This document shows positions 1 to 8,310 of a stretch of 64,000 bases of DNA, piece by piece. The notes under the pieces are model-generated. The model was not told the origin of the DNA. It worked only from the letters and a program-made list of their open reading frames with translations, and did not search any database. Every line of letters starts with the position of its first letter. Position 1 is the stretch's first letter. The position numbers were made by a program, and so were the translations under genes. The DNA is from Streptomyces sp. Edi4 (GTDB lineage: Bacteria > Actinomycetota > Actinomycetes > Streptomycetales > Streptomycetaceae). The stretch lies in NCBI RefSeq assembly GCF_040253615.1, contig NZ_JBEJGY010000004.1, positions 4,154,001 through 4,218,000 of the forward strand, given 5' to 3'.

Positions 1-348
1 GGCCCGGTCGCCTACAGCGCCGCCAAGGCGGCCCTCGCGGCGCTCGGGAAGTCCCTGGCCGAGGAGTTCGGGCCCCAGGGCGTGCGGGTGAACACCGTCT
101 CCCCGGGTGTGGTCCGCACCGCCATCTGGGAGGACCCGGACGGCTTCGGCGGCAGGGTGGCGGCAGGGGCCGGGGCGGAACACGCGGCGTTCCTCCAGCG
201 GCTCCCGGAGGCGTTCGGCATCACCACCGGTCGCATCACCGAGCCCCAGGAAGTGGCGGCTCTGATCACCTTCCTGCTCTCCGATGTCGCCGGCAACATC
301 TCAGGCGCCGACTACGTCATCGACGGCGGCACCATCAAGACGCTCTAG
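1..348 (+). CDS. SDR family oxidoreductase (C-terminal part)
   Basis: The reading frame is open from the window edge, so the start and the Rossmann glycine motif lie outside. The visible 115 residues begin with the catalytic YxxxK motif (GPVAYSAAKAALAAL), followed by VRVNTVSPGVVRT and the usual C-terminal end ITFLLSDVAGNISGADYVIDGG. This is the classical short-chain dehydrogenase/reductase layout, NAD(P)-dependent and cytosolic. The substrate cannot be judged from this fragment. The gene ends with TAG about 100 bp before the next gene on the same strand. Confidence 0.9.
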   Translation, partial: GPVAYSAAKAALAALGKSLAEEFGPQGVRVNTVSPGVVRTAIWEDPDGFGGRVAAGAGAEHAAFLQRLPEAFGITTGRITEPQEVAALITFLLSDVAGNISGADYVIDGGTIKTL

Positions 349-454
349 CGAAAGAACGCCACCCGTCCCGCCTGCGGCCTCCGGCGGACGCAAGTGCGGG
401 ACGGCGGCGAAATGGTGTCGACGGGGGGCGGGGCTGGCGGTTAGACCTGGCTCC

Positions 455-1858
455 ATGACTTCATTCACCTCCCCCGTATCACCGGCCCCTTTCGAGGAGT
501 TGCTGCCCGCGACGCGGCGTGCCCTGCTGCACCGCGTCGCGGTGGAGCAGTCCCGAGGGCGGGCTCCCTCGCTCGTCGCGGCTGTGGCGCGCGACGGCCG
601 GATGGTGTGGTCGGGGTCGCGCACCTCCGTCGACGGGCACGGTCCGGATGCGGATGTGCAGTACCGCATCGGCTCCATCACCAAATGCTTCACCGCCGTG
701 CTGGTGCTGAGGCTCCGTGACGAGGGGCTGCTGGACCTCGGCGACCTGCTGGAAGCGCATCTGCCCGGTACCGCGGCCGGTGGGGCCACGATTGCCCAAC
801 TCCTTTCCCATACCGCCGGTTTGGCGGCCGAGGCACCCGCGCCCTGGTGGGAACGGACAGCCGGTGACCTTCGGCCCGAGCTCGTCGATGTACTGGGCGA
901 CCGGCCGGCTCCGCATCCGGCGGGACGAGTGCACCACTACTCCAACCCTGGCTACACGCTGCTCGGCTCCCTGGTGGAGGCGGTACGCGGCGTGTCCTGG
1001 GAGGAGGCGCTGCGGAACGAAATCCTGGTACCGCTGGGGCTCGACCGGACGAGTACGCACCCGATGGACCCCCACGCGGACGGGTGGGCCGTGCACCCCT
1101 GGGCCGATGTCCTGCTGCCCGAACCGTCGGAAGACCTGGGGCTGATGGCGCCCGCTGGACAGCTGTGGTCGACGGCGGCGGACCTCTGCCGGTTCGCCCT
1201 CTTCTTGGCCGAGGGCGACGAGCGGGTCCTGAGCGCCGAATCCGTGGCGGAGATGCGCGCCCCGGCGGTGGCGCCGGAGGCCGGCGCCTGGGACAGCGGG
1301 TATGGACTCGGCCTGCAGCTCGCCCGGACCGGAGGACGTGAACTCGCCGGCCACACCGGCTCACTGCCCGGATTCGTCGCCGGTCTCTGGGTGAGTGTGG
1401 CCGACGGGGTGGTTGCCGTCGCGCTGGCCAACGCGACCTCCGGGCCGCTGTGCGGCACGCTGGCGGCCGATCTCGTGGAGATCGTGGCGAAGGCCGAGCC
1501 ACGCTTCCCCGTACCCTGGCGCCCCCTCCCCGAGGCGGACGAGCGGCTTCTCGCGCTCACCGGGCTTTGGTACTGGGGCACCCACGCCTACGGGCTGCGG
1601 CTCACCACCGGCGGGGGCGTGGCCCTGGAGCCGTTGCGCGGCTCCGGGCGGCCTTCCCGGTTCAAGGCCGACACGGAGGGGACGTGGACGGGACTTGACG
1701 GCTACCACCGCGGGGAGACGCTGCGTGCGATGGTGCGGTCCGACGGCTCCGTGAGCCACCTCGACCTCGGGTCTTTCGTGTTCACCCGCGAGCCGTATGG
1801 CCCCGAGGCGGCAGTCGTGCCGGGAGGCGTGGACCCCGAAGGCTGGCGGGGCGTCTGA
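455..1858 (+). CDS. Serine hydrolase of the beta-lactamase/PBP-like family
   Basis: A 467-residue protein when started at ATG 455; a longer open frame upstream looks non-coding. It carries the three class C beta-lactamase/DD-peptidase-like motifs: SxxK (SITK in GSITKCFTAVL), YxN (YSN in HHYSNPGYTLLG) and HTG (HTGSLPGF). Such proteins hydrolyse esters or amides through an acyl-serine intermediate. Roughly the last 110 residues form a separate tail domain often seen in this family. No convincing signal peptide is visible, so it is probably cytosolic. True antibiotic hydrolysis is unlikely without further evidence. A parS site begins immediately after the stop codon. Confidence 0.85.
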   Translation: MTSFTSPVSPAPFEELLPATRRALLHRVAVEQSRGRAPSLVAAVARDGRMVWSGSRTSVDGHGPDADVQYRIGSITKCFTAVLVLRLRDEGLLDLGDLLEAHLPGTAAGGATIAQLLSHTAGLAAEAPAPWWERTAGDLRPELVDVLGDRPAPHPAGRVHHYSNPGYTLLGSLVEAVRGVSWEEALRNEILVPLGLDRTSTHPMDPHADGWAVHPWADVLLPEPSEDLGLMAPAGQLWSTAADLCRFALFLAEGDERVLSAESVAEMRAPAVAPEAGAWDSGYGLGLQLARTGGRELAGHTGSLPGFVAGLWVSVADGVVAVALANATSGPLCGTLAADLVEIVAKAEPRFPVPWRPLPEADERLLALTGLWYWGTHAYGLRLTTGGGVALEPLRGSGRPSRFKADTEGTWTGLDGYHRGETLRAMVRSDGSVSHLDLGSFVFTREPYGPEAAVVPGGVDPEGWRGV

Positions 1859-1874
1859 CGTTTCACGTGAAACG
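1859..1874. other. parS site (ParB binding), pair 1 left member
   Basis: CGTTTCACGTGAAACG is a perfect 16-bp palindrome with the full 14-bp parS core; only the two outermost bases differ from TGTTTCACGTGAAACA. It starts right after the stop of the serine hydrolase gene. ParB binds such sites to condense and segregate origin regions; in Streptomyces they cluster around oriC. Confidence 0.9.
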
Positions 1875-1896
1875 GGCCGACCCTGAGAGCCGGAAC

Positions 1897-1926
1897 AGGT
1901 CGGTGTTTCACGTGAAACACCGACCT
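1897..1926. other. parS site inside a 30-bp perfect palindrome, pair 1 right member
   Basis: The exact consensus TGTTTCACGTGAAACA lies at 1904-1919. The symmetry extends without a mismatch to 1897-1926, a much longer dyad than ParB needs. It sits between two convergent genes, and its right arm overlaps the stop codon of the GNAT gene, so it could also work as a bidirectional terminator. It starts 45 bp after its partner site. Confidence 0.92.
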
Positions 1927-2377
1927 ACAGGGGCTTCTTGAACCCCACATGGGAGGCCTCGAACCCCAGCCGCTCGTAGAACCGATGTGCGTCGGCGCGG
2001 CTGGCGTCCGAGGTCAGCTGGACCAACTGGCAGCCCTGGCGCCTCGACTCCTCCACGGCCCACTCGATGAGCTGGGTGCCGAGACCGCTGCCTCGCTCCG
2101 CGCCGTGCACGCGCACACCTTCGATGACCGAGCGGGTGGAACCGCGGCGGGACAGGCCGGGGATGACCGTGAGCTGGAGCGTCCCGACGACCTCGCCACC
2201 CCGGTCAGCCACCACTACGTGCTGATTCGGGTCATCGACGAGCCGGTCGAACGCGGTGCGATAGGGCGTGAGGTCGTCCGGCGACTCGCGCACCGCGCCC
2301 AGCGGATCGTCCGCGAGCATCGCCACGATCGCAGGGATGTCCTCGGTCCTCGCGGGTCTGATCTTCAGATTGGTCAT
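1925..2377 (-). CDS. GNAT family N-acetyltransferase
   Basis: A 150-residue single-domain GNAT protein that transfers acetyl from acetyl-CoA to an unknown amine. The acetyl-CoA loop is clear (VRVHGAERGSGLGTQLIEWA, an RxxGxG/A-type motif near residues 95-110), followed by the C-terminal motif DAHRFYERLGFEAS. Length is normal for the family. It converges with the serine hydrolase gene, and its stop lies in the extended parS palindrome. The next gene upstream on this strand is the MarR gene 24 bp away, so the two may be cotranscribed. Confidence 0.88.
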   Translation of the reverse strand: MTNLKIRPARTEDIPAIVAMLADDPLGAVRESPDDLTPYRTAFDRLVDDPNQHVVVADRGGEVVGTLQLTVIPGLSRRGSTRSVIEGVRVHGAERGSGLGTQLIEWAVEESRRQGCQLVQLTSDASRADAHRFYERLGFEASHVGFKKPL

Positions 2378-2401
2378 GATCGGGACGATACGCCCGGCCC
2401 C

Positions 2402-2860
2402 TCAGGCGGCGACGTGAAGCTCCTCGACCGCGCGTACCAGGGGCGCCAGCTCCGCTTTCTTCGCGGCCTCGTCCAATGCCTCGCGCAGCGCCCGGTCATT
2501 GGTGGGCCGGGCCTCGGCGAGCAGGACGAGGCCGGCCTCGGTCACATCGGTGTAGATGCCACGCCGGTCGGTGTCGCAGAGGTAGCGGGTCAGCAGGCCC
2601 CGGTCTTCCAGACGGGACACGAGCCGGGTCGTGGCTGACTGGCTGAGGACCACGGCGTCAGCGACCTGCTTCATCTGGAGGTGGCCGCCCGGACCGCTGT
2701 GCTGGCGGCTGAGGACGTCGAGCAGCGAATACTCGCGCACGCTGAGATCGTGCGCCGACTGCAGTGCGCGTTCGATATGGGCGTCGATCCTGCCGTGCAG
2801 CAGGGAGAGCGCACACCAGCCCTGGGCGAGGGCAGTGAGAGCGGGGTCCGTCGCGGTCAT
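2402..2860 (-). CDS. MarR family transcriptional regulator
   Basis: The chosen ATG at 2860 gives 152 residues and has a good GGAGGA ribosome site. The longer open frame adds 23 residues without one. The winged-helix region is recognisable (SVREYSLLDVLSR, then LQMKQVADAVVLSQSATTRLVSRLEDRGLLTR and the wing with DTDRRGIYTDVTEAG). MarR dimers usually repress a divergent gene and release DNA on binding a phenolic ligand or on oxidation. Here the divergent neighbour is an MFS exporter gene, with TTGCAAT-rich dyads in the gap, so autoregulation plus efflux control is the likely job. Confidence 0.9.
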   Translation of the reverse strand: MTATDPALTALAQGWCALSLLHGRIDAHIERALQSAHDLSVREYSLLDVLSRQHSGPGGHLQMKQVADAVVLSQSATTRLVSRLEDRGLLTRYLCDTDRRGIYTDVTEAGLVLLAEARPTNDRALREALDEAAKKAELAPLVRAVEELHVAA

Positions 2861-2904
2861 GCGGGTGTCCTCCGTCCGGAGCGGCTTGTCCTCAGGATAG
2901 TCCA

Positions 2905-2946
2905 CTATTGCAATAGCCCGCGTTTGCATTTAGTGCGCGTCTGCAA
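2905..2946. promoter_or_regulatory. Probable MarR operator in divergent promoter
   Basis: The AT-rich gap between marR and the MFS gene contains the perfect 12-bp palindrome CTATTGCAATAG (2905-2916). It also has TTGCA (2924-2928) facing TGCAA (2942-2946). TTGC/GCAA half-sites of this kind are typical MarR targets. That both promoters are repressed from here is inferred. Confidence 0.6.
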
Positions 2947-2998
2947 TTATTGTGTACGCCTGTAAGGGCCTTACGCAATCTCCTGGAGGGTGCAACCC

Positions 2999-4210
2999 AT
3001 GCCACTCGCGCTCCTAGCCCTCGCCATGGGGGCGTTCGGTATCGGCACCACGGAATTCGTGATCATGGGGCTGCTACCCGAGGTGGCCGGCACCTTCGAC
3101 GTCTCCATTCCCACCGCCGGATACCTGGTCAGCGGCTACGCGGTCGGCGTGATGTTCGGCGCGCCGCTGATGACCGTCCTCGGCACGAGGATCTCCCGCA
3201 AGCGGATGCTGACGCTCCTGATGGGCTTCTTCATCGCAGGAAATGTGCTCTCCGCGGTCGCGCCCGCCTTCGGGTTGATGCTGGCCGGACGGCTCGTCGC
3301 CTCGCTCGCGCACGGCGCCTTCTTCGGGATCGGCTCGGTCGTCGCGGCCGATCTGGTCGCTCCGGAGAAGAAGGCGGGTGCGATCGCCATGATGTTCACC
3401 GGCCTGACCGTGGCCAACGTGGTGGGAGTGCCGGCCGGCACCCTCATAGGGCAGCAAGTCGGCTGGCGTGCGACGTTCTTCGTGGTCGCGGCGCTCGGAG
3501 TACTCGGTCTGCTCGGCGTCGCCAAGCTCGTCCCGGACATGCCGAAGGCCGAGGACGTACGGCTGCGGCACGAGATCGCCGCGTTCCGCAACGTCCAGGT
3601 GCTGCTCGCCATGGCGATGACCGTGCTCGGCTTTGGTGGAGTGTTCGCCGCGATCACCTACATCACCCCGATGATGACGGGTGTCGCCGGTTACGCCGAC
3701 ACCTCTGTCACCTGGCTGCTTGTCCTCTTCGGGCTCGGCATGGTCGCGGGAAACCTCATCGGGGGCCGGTTCGCGGACCGCGCGCTGATGCCGATGCTCT
3801 TCGTGTCGTTGTCCGGGCTCGCCGTGGTCCTGGCGCTGTTCACGGTGGCCGCCCACGACAAGCTCGCCTCGGCCGTCATGGTGTTCCTCATCGGCGCACT
3901 CGGGTTCGCCACGGTGCCCCCGCTGCAGAAGCGCGTGCTCGACCAGGCCGCGGGCGCTCCCACCCTGGCCTCCGCCGTGAACATCGGCGCCTTCAACCTC
4001 GGCAACGCTCTTTCCGCCTGGCTCGGCGGCATCGTCATCGCGGCCGGGTTCGGCTACACCGCGCCCAACTGGGTCGGCGCCGCACTGGCCGCGTCCGCCG
4101 TCGTGCTCGCCGTCGCCTCCAGCGTTCTGGAGCGCCGTACGAACGCGAACGCGCGGCCAGTCACGGACAGGGTGGCCGAACCGACACCGGCCACCACGGC
4201 CCCTCACTGA
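2999..4210 (+). CDS. MFS efflux transporter, DHA1/Cmr type
   Basis: A 403-residue inner-membrane protein with about 12 hydrophobic segments. The N-terminus has the hallmark GIGTTEFVIMGLLPEVA of DHA1 drug/sugar exporters of the AraJ/CmlR type, and a motif-A-like loop GTRISRKRM follows helix 2. ATG 2999 is preferred over GTG 2990 because GGAGGG at 2985-2990 then sits 8 nt upstream. It is a proton-driven exporter whose substrate is not predictable. It is divergent from marR and probably repressed by it. A truncated GlcG/HbpS fragment begins directly after its stop codon. Confidence 0.88.
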   Translation: MPLALLALAMGAFGIGTTEFVIMGLLPEVAGTFDVSIPTAGYLVSGYAVGVMFGAPLMTVLGTRISRKRMLTLLMGFFIAGNVLSAVAPAFGLMLAGRLVASLAHGAFFGIGSVVAADLVAPEKKAGAIAMMFTGLTVANVVGVPAGTLIGQQVGWRATFFVVAALGVLGLLGVAKLVPDMPKAEDVRLRHEIAAFRNVQVLLAMAMTVLGFGGVFAAITYITPMMTGVAGYADTSVTWLLVLFGLGMVAGNLIGGRFADRALMPMLFVSLSGLAVVLALFTVAAHDKLASAVMVFLIGALGFATVPPLQKRVLDQAAGAPTLASAVNIGAFNLGNALSAWLGGIVIAAGFGYTAPNWVGAALAASAVVLAVASSVLERRTNANARPVTDRVAEPTPATTAPH

Positions 4211-4420
4211 TCAACTGCCGACCTCGTGGACGCCGTCCAGCCGGGCGGCCTCTTCCACACGCTGCCGACGGCCCTTGACCGGCCGCTCCTCTTCATCGCG
4301 GGAGGCGTCCCCGTTCAGCGGGACGGGCGTCTCGTCGGAGCGATAGGCGTGGGCGGCGGCGCCCCTGAGCAGGACCACGCGTTCGCGAGCGCGGCGGTGG
4401 AGTCCCTGACCGGGAGCTGA
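4211..4420 (+). pseudogene. Truncated GlcG/HbpS (DUF336)-type heme-binding protein fragment
   Basis: In frame directly after the MFS stop, the sequence reads DLVDAVQPGGLFHTLP, then FIAGGVPVQRDGRLVGAIGVG and GGAPEQDHAFASAAVE. These are the C-terminal half of the GlcG/HbpS fold (usually about 140 residues). The N-terminal half is absent, and homology starts almost at the MFS stop, so a deletion junction probably lies there. GTG 4226 could in principle start a 64-residue peptide, but there is no good ribosome site. Confidence 0.6.
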
Positions 4421-4514
4421 TCACCCCGTACGCCCTCAAGTGCCCCTCGGGTCACGGCACATGAGGATGCGCAGGCCCGTCAGGGAGGGGAGCCGCAGGT
4501 GCCTGCCCTGCCCG

Positions 4515-5369
4515 CTAGCCCGCCGCCACCGTCAGGGGAGCGAAGCGGCGGGTCCAGTCGCCGGGGAGCTCCGGGACACCGTACGTCATCACCGCGTTGA
4601 AACCGACCGGCTCAAGGCCGGATGCCTTGAGCCAGCTCAGCAGCTCCTCATGGCGTACGTCCACATCCGTGCGCAGCGGGCGGTCCGTGCCCGCCGCGAG
4701 CGAGGCCACCAGAGCCTTCGCCGTCTCCGTGTCACGGGCGATCAACGGACCCACCACGTGGGTGTGCATGTTGGGCCAGGCGGCCGCGAAACCAGTCAGT
4801 CCAGAGGCGTCTTCGGCGACCCGCAGCTGATCGCTGAAGGCCGGCAGGCGGGCGATCATGTGCGTGCGGTCCTCGCCGAACACCTCGGCGTCGAGCCGGA
4901 GGATCGCGGGCAGGTCGTCGGCGGTCGCGGGACGGGTCGCCACCGTCGGCGCAGGGCCGGACGGCTGGAAGTTGCCCCTGACCATCTCCGCGCGGCCGAT
5001 CGCATTGAAGCCCAGCGCCTCGTACAGCGGGCGTCCCTGCACTGTGGCGTGCAAGGTCAAAGGAGTGCCCGCCAGCTCGCGCAGCACCTCCTTCATGAGG
5101 CGGCGTCCGACGCCTTGCCGAGCGAAGCGCTCGGCCACCAGGACCATCCCGATGGCCGCGAGTCCTGGGCCGTACGAGGTGACGGCGCACGCGGTGAGCA
5201 GGCCCTTGCCGTCAGGGGCGTCGATTCCGTACCCGGCCCCTGCCGTGAGGAGGAGCCCCCATTTGTGCTCCTCGCGCGGCCAGCCCCGGTCTTCGGAGAG
5301 GTCGGCGCAGGCCGTGAGGTCTTCCAGGGTGAGACGGCGCAGGGGGAGCTCGCTGAGCGGTGAGGGCAT
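4515..5369 (-). CDS. Tandem GNAT acetyltransferase (GNAT plus Acetyltransf_18-like domain)
   Basis: A 284-residue protein starting at ATG 5369. Residues about 10-140 form a GNAT domain with the acetyl-CoA loop IGMVLVAERFARQGVGRRLM, followed by PLYEALGFNAIGRAEM. The second half (from PTVATRPATADDLPAILRLD) resembles the Acetyltransf_18 domain that pairs with a GNAT domain in the YitH-like family. The substrate is unknown. The upstream open frame is non-coding shadow. The ribosome site is weak. It lies 5 bp downstream of the small membrane protein gene on the same strand, so they are probably cotranscribed. Confidence 0.85.
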   Translation of the reverse strand: MPSPLSELPLRRLTLEDLTACADLSEDRGWPREEHKWGLLLTAGAGYGIDAPDGKGLLTACAVTSYGPGLAAIGMVLVAERFARQGVGRRLMKEVLRELAGTPLTLHATVQGRPLYEALGFNAIGRAEMVRGNFQPSGPAPTVATRPATADDLPAILRLDAEVFGEDRTHMIARLPAFSDQLRVAEDASGLTGFAAAWPNMHTHVVGPLIARDTETAKALVASLAAGTDRPLRTDVDVRHEELLSWLKASGLEPVGFNAVMTYGVPELPGDWTRRFAPLTVAAG

Positions 5370-5374
5370 GAGGG

Positions 5375-5695
5375 TCAGATTGTCCGACGCACCGGCGCGA
5401 CGTCCACCTTTTTCTGACTGTCGGCACGGTACTTCCGGCCACGCGCCGTCGCTCCCCACGACTTGAGCACCGAAATCGCCGTCATGAAGAAGTACGCGAA
5501 GGAGGACACGACCGGGGCGGCCACCAGGCTGGTGTCGGGGACGCCGGCGGTGACGGCGTTGTTGATCTCCAGGCGGAGCAAGAAGGCGGACAGGCCGAGC
5601 CCGAGCAGGCCGACGGCCAGGCCCAGCCAGCATGCCGAGGCGGCGACATGGACCACCAGGCAGACCCGGCGCACCCGCCGACGGAGATGTTTCAC
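5375..5695 (-). CDS. Small integral membrane protein, DUF2269-like
   Basis: A 106-residue protein with two or three hydrophobic stretches: an N-terminal VCLVVHVAASACWLGLAVGL segment, and APVVSSFAYFFMTAISVL in the second half. The N-terminus is strongly basic. It resembles short DUF2269-like membrane proteins, but the assignment is weak and no function is known. The only plausible start is a GTG at 5693-5695, the central GTG of a parS site, with no good ribosome site upstream. It probably forms a two-gene unit with the tandem GNAT gene downstream. Confidence 0.65.
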   Translation of the reverse strand: MKHLRRRVRRVCLVVHVAASACWLGLAVGLLGLGLSAFLLRLEINNAVTAGVPDTSLVAAPVVSSFAYFFMTAISVLKSWGATARGRKYRADSQKKVDVAPVRRTI

Positions 5696-5703
5696 GTGAA
5701 ACG
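5688..5703. other. parS site, pair 2 left member
   Basis: TGTTTCACGTGAAACG matches consensus at 15 of 16 positions with an intact 14-bp core. It overlaps the GTG start codon of the leftward small membrane protein gene, so codons 1-3 (Met-Lys-His) are parS sequence. Confidence 0.9.
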
Positions 5704-5741
5704 GCGGGCGGCGCGTGAGGCTGCGTGTGGTTCATCGTGGT

Positions 5742-5757
5742 TGTTTCACGTGAAACA
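5742..5757. other. parS site, pair 2 right member
   Basis: Exact consensus TGTTTCACGTGAAACA, starting 54 bp after its partner, in the divergent promoter gap before the HAD phosphatase gene. Confidence 0.93.
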
Positions 5758-5826
5758 GGATGGCGCCGAGCGACTGGTCAGGGCGTCCGGCCGGGGGAGT
5801 AACCCGACCTACTAGCCTCGGCGTAC

Positions 5827-6471
5827 ATGGCGAGACTTCACCTCTTCGATCTCGACGGCACGCTCATCCGGGGCTCCGCCGCGCCCATCGAGATATCCCG
5901 GCAGCTTGGACTCCTCCATGAGATCGGAGAGCTGGAGCGGGAGCTGGTCACCGGGATGATCGGACCGCCCGAGTACGGGGTGCGTGTGCACGCCCTGTGG
6001 TCAGGGCTCACCGATGTGCAGGTGACGAGCGCCTTCGAGAACGCCCCATGGCTCACCGGGATCCAGGACGTCTGGCGGGAGATCCGGGAACGCGGCGACT
6101 ACTGCGCCGTCATTTCGCTCTCCCCGTCCTTCTTCGTGGAGCGGCTGCTCGGCTGGGGCGCCCACGCCACGCACGGTTCACTCTTCCCGGACGTGCCCTT
6201 CACGCGGCCCGTGGACCCGGCCGGCATCCTCAGCCCGGCGGCCAAGGTCACCGTCATGAAGCGGCTGTGTGCCCAGTTCGGAGTGGACCCCGCAAGCTGT
6301 GTGGCGTACGGGGACTCCATGTCCGACGTGGATCTCTTCGCCGCAGTGCCCGTGTCGGTCGCGGTGAACGCCGACCACCATCTCGCCGGGCTCGCCACCC
6401 ATACGTACACGGGCGACGACCTGCGGGAGGCCTACGCGCTGGTCCGGAGAGAGCTCGAGAGCGGGAGCTAG
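5827..6471 (+). CDS. HAD-IB family phosphatase (SerB-like)
   Basis: A 214-residue HAD hydrolase. The nucleophile loop FDLDGTL is at residues 7-13, the motif II serine lies in VISLSPSF, and the Mg-binding motif is GDSMSDVDLF. The small helical cap between motifs I and II and the SerB-like spacing place it in subfamily IB, which dephosphorylates phosphoserine or similar small substrates in the cytosol. It is a stand-alone copy without an ACT domain, so it need not be the biosynthetic SerB. Its stop overlaps the end of the convergent Nudix gene by 4 bp. Confidence 0.87.
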   Translation: MARLHLFDLDGTLIRGSAAPIEISRQLGLLHEIGELERELVTGMIGPPEYGVRVHALWSGLTDVQVTSAFENAPWLTGIQDVWREIRERGDYCAVISLSPSFFVERLLGWGAHATHGSLFPDVPFTRPVDPAGILSPAAKVTVMKRLCAQFGVDPASCVAYGDSMSDVDLFAAVPVSVAVNADHHLAGLATHTYTGDDLREAYALVRRELESGS

Positions 6472-6950
6472 CCCAGGTCGGGTGCGTGCATGGCCCGCAC
6501 TCCCTCAATGTTGCCGTCCAGATAGTGCCTGAGCGACAGCGGCACGAGGTGTACGGAGGCGATCCCCACCCGGGTGAACGGGATCCGGACGATCTCGTAC
6601 TCCCCGCAGGGGTCCTCGATCTCGGGGCCGTGGCGCAACGAAGGGTCCATGGAGTCGAGGTGGCAGACGAAGAAGTGCTGGACCTTCACTCCCGTCGAGC
6701 CCCCGTCGGCGCCGATGTGCTCGACGGTGTCGACGAAGCAGGGCACCACATCGGTGATCTTGGCGCCCAGCTCCTCGTGCACCTCGCGGTGAAGGGCCTC
6801 GACGACGGTGGAGTCCTCGGGCTCGACCCCGCCGCCGGGCGTGAGCCAGTAGGGATCCATGCCGGGCTTGGTGCGCTTGATCAGAATCAGGTCGTCGCCG
6901 TCGAGCAGAACGGCTCGTGCGGTGCGCTTGACCACTGGACGTACGGTCAT
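6468..6950 (-). CDS. Nudix hydrolase
   Basis: A 160-residue protein with a Nudix box near residues 40-62 (GGGVEPEDS followed by REVHEELGA), which coordinates Mg and cleaves nucleoside diphosphates linked to another moiety. The N-terminus (VKRTARAVLLDGDDLILIKR) is the usual first strand pair. The box spacing has a one-residue insertion relative to the strict consensus. The substrate cannot be predicted. It converges with the HAD gene, with overlapping stop regions. Confidence 0.85.
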   Translation of the reverse strand: MTVRPVVKRTARAVLLDGDDLILIKRTKPGMDPYWLTPGGGVEPEDSTVVEALHREVHEELGAKITDVVPCFVDTVEHIGADGGSTGVKVQHFFVCHLDSMDPSLRHGPEIEDPCGEYEIVRIPFTRVGIASVHLVPLSLRHYLDGNIEGVRAMHAPDLG

Positions 6951-7052
6951 GGGAGGAATGTGGCCCGAAGGGGCCCCGGCGAAACTCTCCCGGCGTGCCC
7001 CGCCGCGAAGCGGGTAAGCGCAGGCGGCGCCCGACGAGCGGAAAGCGCTCCC

Positions 7053-8189
7053 TCAGCGGAAGCCGCCGCAGGCCGAACCTGCCTCGTCCAGCGCGCGCTC
7101 CACGTCGGCGATCAGATCCGGTGCGTCCTCCGCGCCGACGGAGAACCGGATGAACCCCTCCCCCACCGCGTCACCACCCCAGCGGCCGCGCCGTTCGGCG
7201 GTGGAGCGCACGCTGCCGAAGCTGGTGGCGTCGTCGACCAGGCGCAGTGCCTCCAGGAAGCGTTCGGCGAAGGCGCGGTCGGGAAGGTCGAAGGACACCA
7301 CGCAGCCGAAGCGCCGCATCTGCGCCGAGGCCAGCCGGTGGGCGGGGTCCGACGGCAGGCCCGGGTAGCGCAGGTGCGTGACCTCGTCGCGCCCGGCCAG
7401 CGCCTGGGCGAGGGCCAGGGCGTTCTCGGCCTGCCGGTCGGCCCGCAGGTGAAGGGTCGCCAGCGAGCGGTGGGCCAGCCACGCCTCCATCGGCCCTGGG
7501 ATCGCCCCGACGACCTTGCGCCACTTGCGTACACGCGCGGCGAGCTCCGGGGCGCGGCACACCACATAGCCGAGCAGAAGATCGCCGTGCCCGGTCAGCC
7601 CCTTCGTGCCGCTGGCGACCGCGAAGTCCGCGCCGAGGCCGAGGGGGCGCTGCCCGAGCGGAGTGGCCAGGGTGTTGTCGACTGCCACCAGGGAGCCGGC
7701 CTCATGCGCCGCCCGCGCGAGGCGGCGTACGTCGCACACGTCGAGACCCGGATTGGACGGTGTCTCGATCCACAGCAGCTTCGCGCCGGCCAGGTGGGCC
7801 AGTTGAGCGTCGCCCGCAGTCGGTGCCGTGCGCACCTCGATGCCGTAGGCCTCCAGTTGCTCACGGATCAGGGCCAGGGCCTGGTAGCCGTCCTCGGGCA
7901 GGACCACCGTGTCGCCGGAGCGCGCCTGGGAGAGCAGGACGGCCGACACCGCCGCCATCCCGGACGCGAAGACGATTGCCTCCGCGCTCTCGTCGGGCGA
8001 CTCGAGTTCGGCGATGGCCCGCTCCAGATGGGTCCACGTCGGGTTGGTGTCACGGCCGTAGGTGTACGGCCCGGACGCCTCGCCGGGCAGGTGGAAGTGG
8101 GCGGCGAACACCGGGCCCGGAAGGGTGGGCTCGTAGGCGACCGGGTCGGGAAGACCGGCGCGAACGGACCGCGTGCCGTCACCTGTCAT
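7053..8189 (-). CDS. Cys/Met metabolism PLP-dependent enzyme (cystathionine gamma-synthase/lyase family)
   Basis: A 378-residue fold-type I PLP enzyme from ATG 8189, with a GAGGGAG ribosome site. Family features are YTYGRDTNPTWTHLE near residue 43, the FASGMAAVSAVLL phosphate-cradle region, VDNTLATP, and the lysine in SGTKGLTGHGD (K196) that should form the Schiff base with PLP. These enzymes act in transsulfuration, either making cystathionine from an activated homoserine or cleaving it to cysteine. Sequence reading alone does not separate lyase from synthase. No sulfur genes adjoin it. Confidence 0.85.
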   Translation of the reverse strand: MTGDGTRSVRAGLPDPVAYEPTLPGPVFAAHFHLPGEASGPYTYGRDTNPTWTHLERAIAELESPDESAEAIVFASGMAAVSAVLLSQARSGDTVVLPEDGYQALALIREQLEAYGIEVRTAPTAGDAQLAHLAGAKLLWIETPSNPGLDVCDVRRLARAAHEAGSLVAVDNTLATPLGQRPLGLGADFAVASGTKGLTGHGDLLLGYVVCRAPELAARVRKWRKVVGAIPGPMEAWLAHRSLATLHLRADRQAENALALAQALAGRDEVTHLRYPGLPSDPAHRLASAQMRRFGCVVSFDLPDRAFAERFLEALRLVDDATSFGSVRSTAERRGRWGGDAVGEGFIRFSVGAEDAPDLIADVERALDEAGSACGGFR

Positions 8190-8310
8190 GCCACACACTC
8201 CCTCTGGAACCGCCGTGCCGTGTGGGACGTTCCACCATCGTGCTCGCCGAGCACCGTCACGGTACGCGCCGACGGTCGGCGCGCGCACCGAGACGAATGG
8301 GGGGTACCGC

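Noticed and set aside
455..1858. Antibiotic-resistance class C beta-lactamase
   Set aside because: Motifs fit the wide serine-hydrolase family; there is no signal peptide or AmpC-specific context.
2950..4278. 442-residue open frame overlapping the MFS gene
   Set aside because: It is Arg-rich, lacks hydrophobic helices, and is a frame shadow of the transporter gene.
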